This document shows, piece by piece, positions 62,601 through 64,000 of a stretch of 64,000 nt of DNA. Both the position numbers and the translations under genes were made by a program. The DNA is from Sulfitobacter donghicola DSW-25 = KCTC 12864 = JCM 14565. Lineage in GTDB: Bacteria; Pseudomonadota; Alphaproteobacteria; Rhodobacterales; Rhodobacteraceae. The notes beneath the pieces are model-generated. The model was not told the origin of the DNA and did no database searches. It saw nothing but the letters and a program-made list of their open reading frames with translations. Location of the stretch: assembly GCF_000622405.1 (NCBI RefSeq), contig NZ_JASF01000005.1, forward strand, positions 2,356,001 to 2,420,000, in the 5' to 3' direction. Numbering within the stretch: position 1 is the first letter of the stretch; each line of letters begins with the position of its first letter.

Positions 62601-64000
62601 GCTGCGATCGGCCCAAGCTTGAGGAACGTGATTGAAGGTGGATTCAGGGAAGGCCAATTTAACCTGCTTAGCTGCACGACTACCATGGAAATGGGTGTAG
62701 ACCTCGGCGATTTGGAAGCAGTAATTTGTCGGAATGTTCCTCCTGGTATCGCAAATTACCAACAGCGCGCAGGACGTGCGGGACGCAGAGCGCAGGCAGC
62801 GCCTATCGCTCTGACTATTGCACGCGGCAGCCGATACGATCAGGCCACATTCAGCGCTTTCCCAGAATACTTGGCGAGCATGCCGTCTATGCCATATATT
62901 TCTTTGGACAACGCCCGATTTTTGCGAAGGCATCAGGTGTCGTGTGTATTAGCAAGCTGGCTCGATACGCGCCTTGCAACCAGTGACCGAAAAGGTGCTC
63001 CGCGCCTACGCGACGTCTTGGCGGATCGCCTTGATGCTGAAGAGACGCGCAGTTTGTTGCATGATTTGGATACATGGCTTGCTAGCGACCATGGTAAATC
63101 GGCTCTTGATCGCGCGAAAGAAATGTCAAAAGGCCTGCCCGCGGGCACGGCCTTGCAGGGAAGCGAACTGGTCGCCCATGTACGCAATGAAATCGGTGGT
63201 TGGCTTGAACAAGTAGCTGGGCGCTGGTCCAGTATTCAGCATCGGTACGAACTTGCTGAAACGGAACAATCTCAGGCAGAAACTGAGGAGTTGAAATCGC
63301 GGGCTCTTGGGCGGATGAAATGGGCCGACGGAGAGAAAAAACGCTACCTAGATCGCCTGCTTGTTGAAAGCCTTTCGCGGGCAGCTGTTATTCCCACCTA
63401 TAGCTTTCCTGTGCATTCGCTGACGCTCGAAATCGTTCAACATCGGGACACGCAAGGGCCCAGTGAAGGCGAGATTGAGCTGAGCCGCGACGCAACGTTG
63501 GCCATCTCTGAGTATGCGCCCGGCGCTGAGACCGTCGCGGCGGGCCGGATCTGGCAAAGTGCTGGTATCGCCAAAAGACCTTCCAGAGTATCTGGCGATG
63601 CATGGCTAGAAGAAGGCTTCATTCGTATTTGCGATGCGTGTCAACATGTGGAGCGCGTGGATGAGTGGGATCAACTTTCAGAGCAGTGCTTTGGGTGTGG
63701 AACGACCCAATTGCCCAAGGCCCGAAAGTACTTAGAGCCCATTGGTTTTTTGACGTCATACAAGGACAAAGCTGGTGGCGAACCAGGAGTGAGCAGACTG
63801 CGAACGCGTGCCGTTGATGAAGCACGCCTCTTGACGCGGGCTCCGCGCGACAAGATGAGCAAGTCTGATCTTGCGCGAGTAACAACCTTTTTGGCGCCGT
63901 CGCATGGAAGTGTGGAGGGCGAAGAAGGCCGCATGGTAGTAGTGAACCGCGGTCCCCACGGCAGTGGATATTTTCGCTGCCCAAGATGCGAGCACGCAGA
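59640..64000 (+). CDS. druE: Giant DExH helicase with zinc clusters, DruE-like, cut by window edge
   Basis: The frame opens at ATG 59640 (ATGA overlap) and stays open for 1453 codons to the right edge, so the protein is longer. Motifs: Walker A ATGTGSGKTEAF near 120, PLNALATDQMHR, DELH (VLDELHTYTGAQ) near 267, TSASLDPS, and a second RecA domain with TTTMEMGVDLGDLEAVI and QQRAGRAGRRAQ near 1040. CxxC pairs occur near 529, 623, 931, 1330, 1348 and 1446. This is the YprA/DUF1998-type layout used by DruE of Druantia. YprA-type repair helicases are shorter, about 750 residues. Confidence 0.75.
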   Translation, partial: MKDLPEQNDDLDPVVFKKTLADRLRDFTLSAASISPVHAPRLASAVETLISHHPFVSGPFVESLPDFEKGESIAELVASDNLCEAWKAMQEKAPALFERKLHLHQRAAIGREENYLVATGTGSGKTEAFLFPLIDALLRSGVGTPGVKAILIYPLNALATDQMHRISKLLFKELGDPGLTLGRFTGQTSARAGRAEIEREISEAPSFQSAFGYDEKVPKNWLLSRKEMLENPPDILITNYAMLEHILLLPKNRALLKGADLQWIVLDELHTYTGAQAIEVAFLLRKLKAALDIKPNTLKCVGTSASLDPSRKDELARFAEDLFGEPFGGGSEAIITSKRELHPELKIDKPIRSLTAEQWIKLGEGLVELKRDGVLHPDEAKNHVEDWNDVSGGILDLEDGPHLGSRLSEALSSLSEVRQTAHLLLPAENAGAKILPLGVLATQIFPDAPPDVSTKAMTALISIAVLAVPSGVDGYPLLPARYHISASATEGILVGLDPSNDESWTTPEIGRNGRDATDKTPALWPLLVCRSCGQPYIEGFDDGLKIAPTPIRNGSSKRIVLRLGKSGTAATDDVTDDLSEVDLEYLNPVDGQIMDGPDDGVIELQVASTEEDDRDRKPYVKKCLACGAGAGNYAEPVSHIHPGDEAVSAMAAQALLEALPPREESDGPMGGRALLAFSDNRQDAAFFAPFFERTSRLEALRGAILDSICGEGEPMGIRDLADSVARRLRKHKFALYDRRDLERPMRGDQFKDRLLALVVAEMTLAATGRISPEAFGLWQVNHAKLDQVIRKAQGELPSEKLSALVPGTLKLILLMMRQNRAINDLSGIIDLSDEAVWGRGRGSVETAYDLDRTSEGKRLRTLLPSKPTTPTRLTWVLSERLELSFDETATLARACWDALSSRRAGILQKHKAGLVIDLDGLQIEKGRDRFQCEKCGRVAGFDLSGVCLAFRCTGATKRVESNDSISESYYVQRYQALPSAAIAREHTAAIGPSLRNVIEGGFREGQFNLLSCTTTMEMGVDLGDLEAVICRNVPPGIANYQQRAGRAGRRAQAAPIALTIARGSRYDQATFSAFPEYLASMPSMPYISLDNARFLRRHQVSCVLASWLDTRLATSDRKGAPRLRDVLADRLDAEETRSLLHDLDTWLASDHGKSALDRAKEMSKGLPAGTALQGSELVAHVRNEIGGWLEQVAGRWSSIQHRYELAETEQSQAETEELKSRALGRMKWADGEKKRYLDRLLVESLSRAAVIPTYSFPVHSLTLEIVQHRDTQGPSEGEIELSRDATLAISEYAPGAETVAAGRIWQSAGIAKRPSRVSGDAWLEEGFIRICDACQHVERVDEWDQLSEQCFGCGTTQLPKARKYLEPIGFLTSYKDKAGGEPGVSRLRTRAVDEARLLTRAPRDKMSKSDLARVTTFLAPSHGSVEGEEGRMVVVNRGPHGSGYFRCPRCEHA

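Noticed and set aside
59640..64000. DISARM or Dpd defence locus
   Set aside because: No methyltransferase, PLD protein or SNF2 partner adjoins the helicase, and helicase plus a single large unknown protein fits type III Druantia better. Not excluded beyond the window edge.

Overview
The window looks like chromosome from a Rhodobacterales (Roseobacter-group) alphaproteobacterium. It is GC-rich, start codons are often GTG or TTG, and it carries a one-protein PuuE-URAD fusion, several LysR regulators, an opine-oxidase-like flavoprotein pair and a mobile island that targets tRNA-Cys. Family names come from reading motifs in the translated sequence. No database search was run.

Layout. (1) 1-2.5 kb: tail of an FAD/[2Fe-2S] oxidoreductase, a D-amino-acid-oxidase-type flavoprotein and an SDR, all overlapping head to tail. 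(2) 2.6-3.06 kb: a scar made of a decayed 47-nt copy of the tRNA-Cys(GCA) 3' end, two integrase arm-type repeats, a 38-codon integrase stump and the last 47 codons of a LysR gene. (3) 3.1-15.1 kb: LysR/GST/NTF2-like/PNPOx-FNR, then LysR/pirin/FAD oxidoreductase/Tat-exported AttH-CrtC-like protein, a divergent membrane protein and Crp-like regulator, and a second integrase remnant. (4) 15.1-20.1 kb: urate degradation (ridA, phyH-like, puuD, uraH leftward; puuE-uraD fusion and allA rightward). (5) 20-36.6 kb: GAPDH, a lipoprotein hydrolase, an MscS channel with cNMP domain, a GltB-like/acetolactate-synthase-like/aldehyde-dehydrogenase operon, an S9 peptidase and a complete Dpp/Nik-type ABC importer. 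(6) 36.7-37.7 kb: a broken IS3-type element and an orphan coding tail.

(7) From 37,725 to the right edge lies a mobilizable island. It begins with a second 47-nt tRNA-Cys 3' copy and carries a replication-initiator-like gene with a possible antisense RNA, hipBA with three regularly spaced operators, a coupled helicase-nuclease/type III Mod/type III Res operon, a GIY-YIG nuclease, ArdC with three small genes, an oriT-like nested repeat, MobC, a MOBP-type relaxase and a VirD4 coupling protein. It ends with a two-gene module (a 1072-aa protein plus a very large DExH helicase cut by the window edge) that best fits type III Druantia. No mating-pair-formation genes are visible, so the island is better called mobilizable (IME) than self-conjugative on present evidence.

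How the parts work together. The two tRNA-Cys copies are direct repeats about 35 kb apart, so the metabolic region between them may itself be an older, decaying island next to the younger one. The younger island combines transfer functions (MobC, relaxase, coupling protein, ArdC), stability (HipBA) and two apparent anti-phage modules (type III RM with helicase-nuclease, and Druantia-like).
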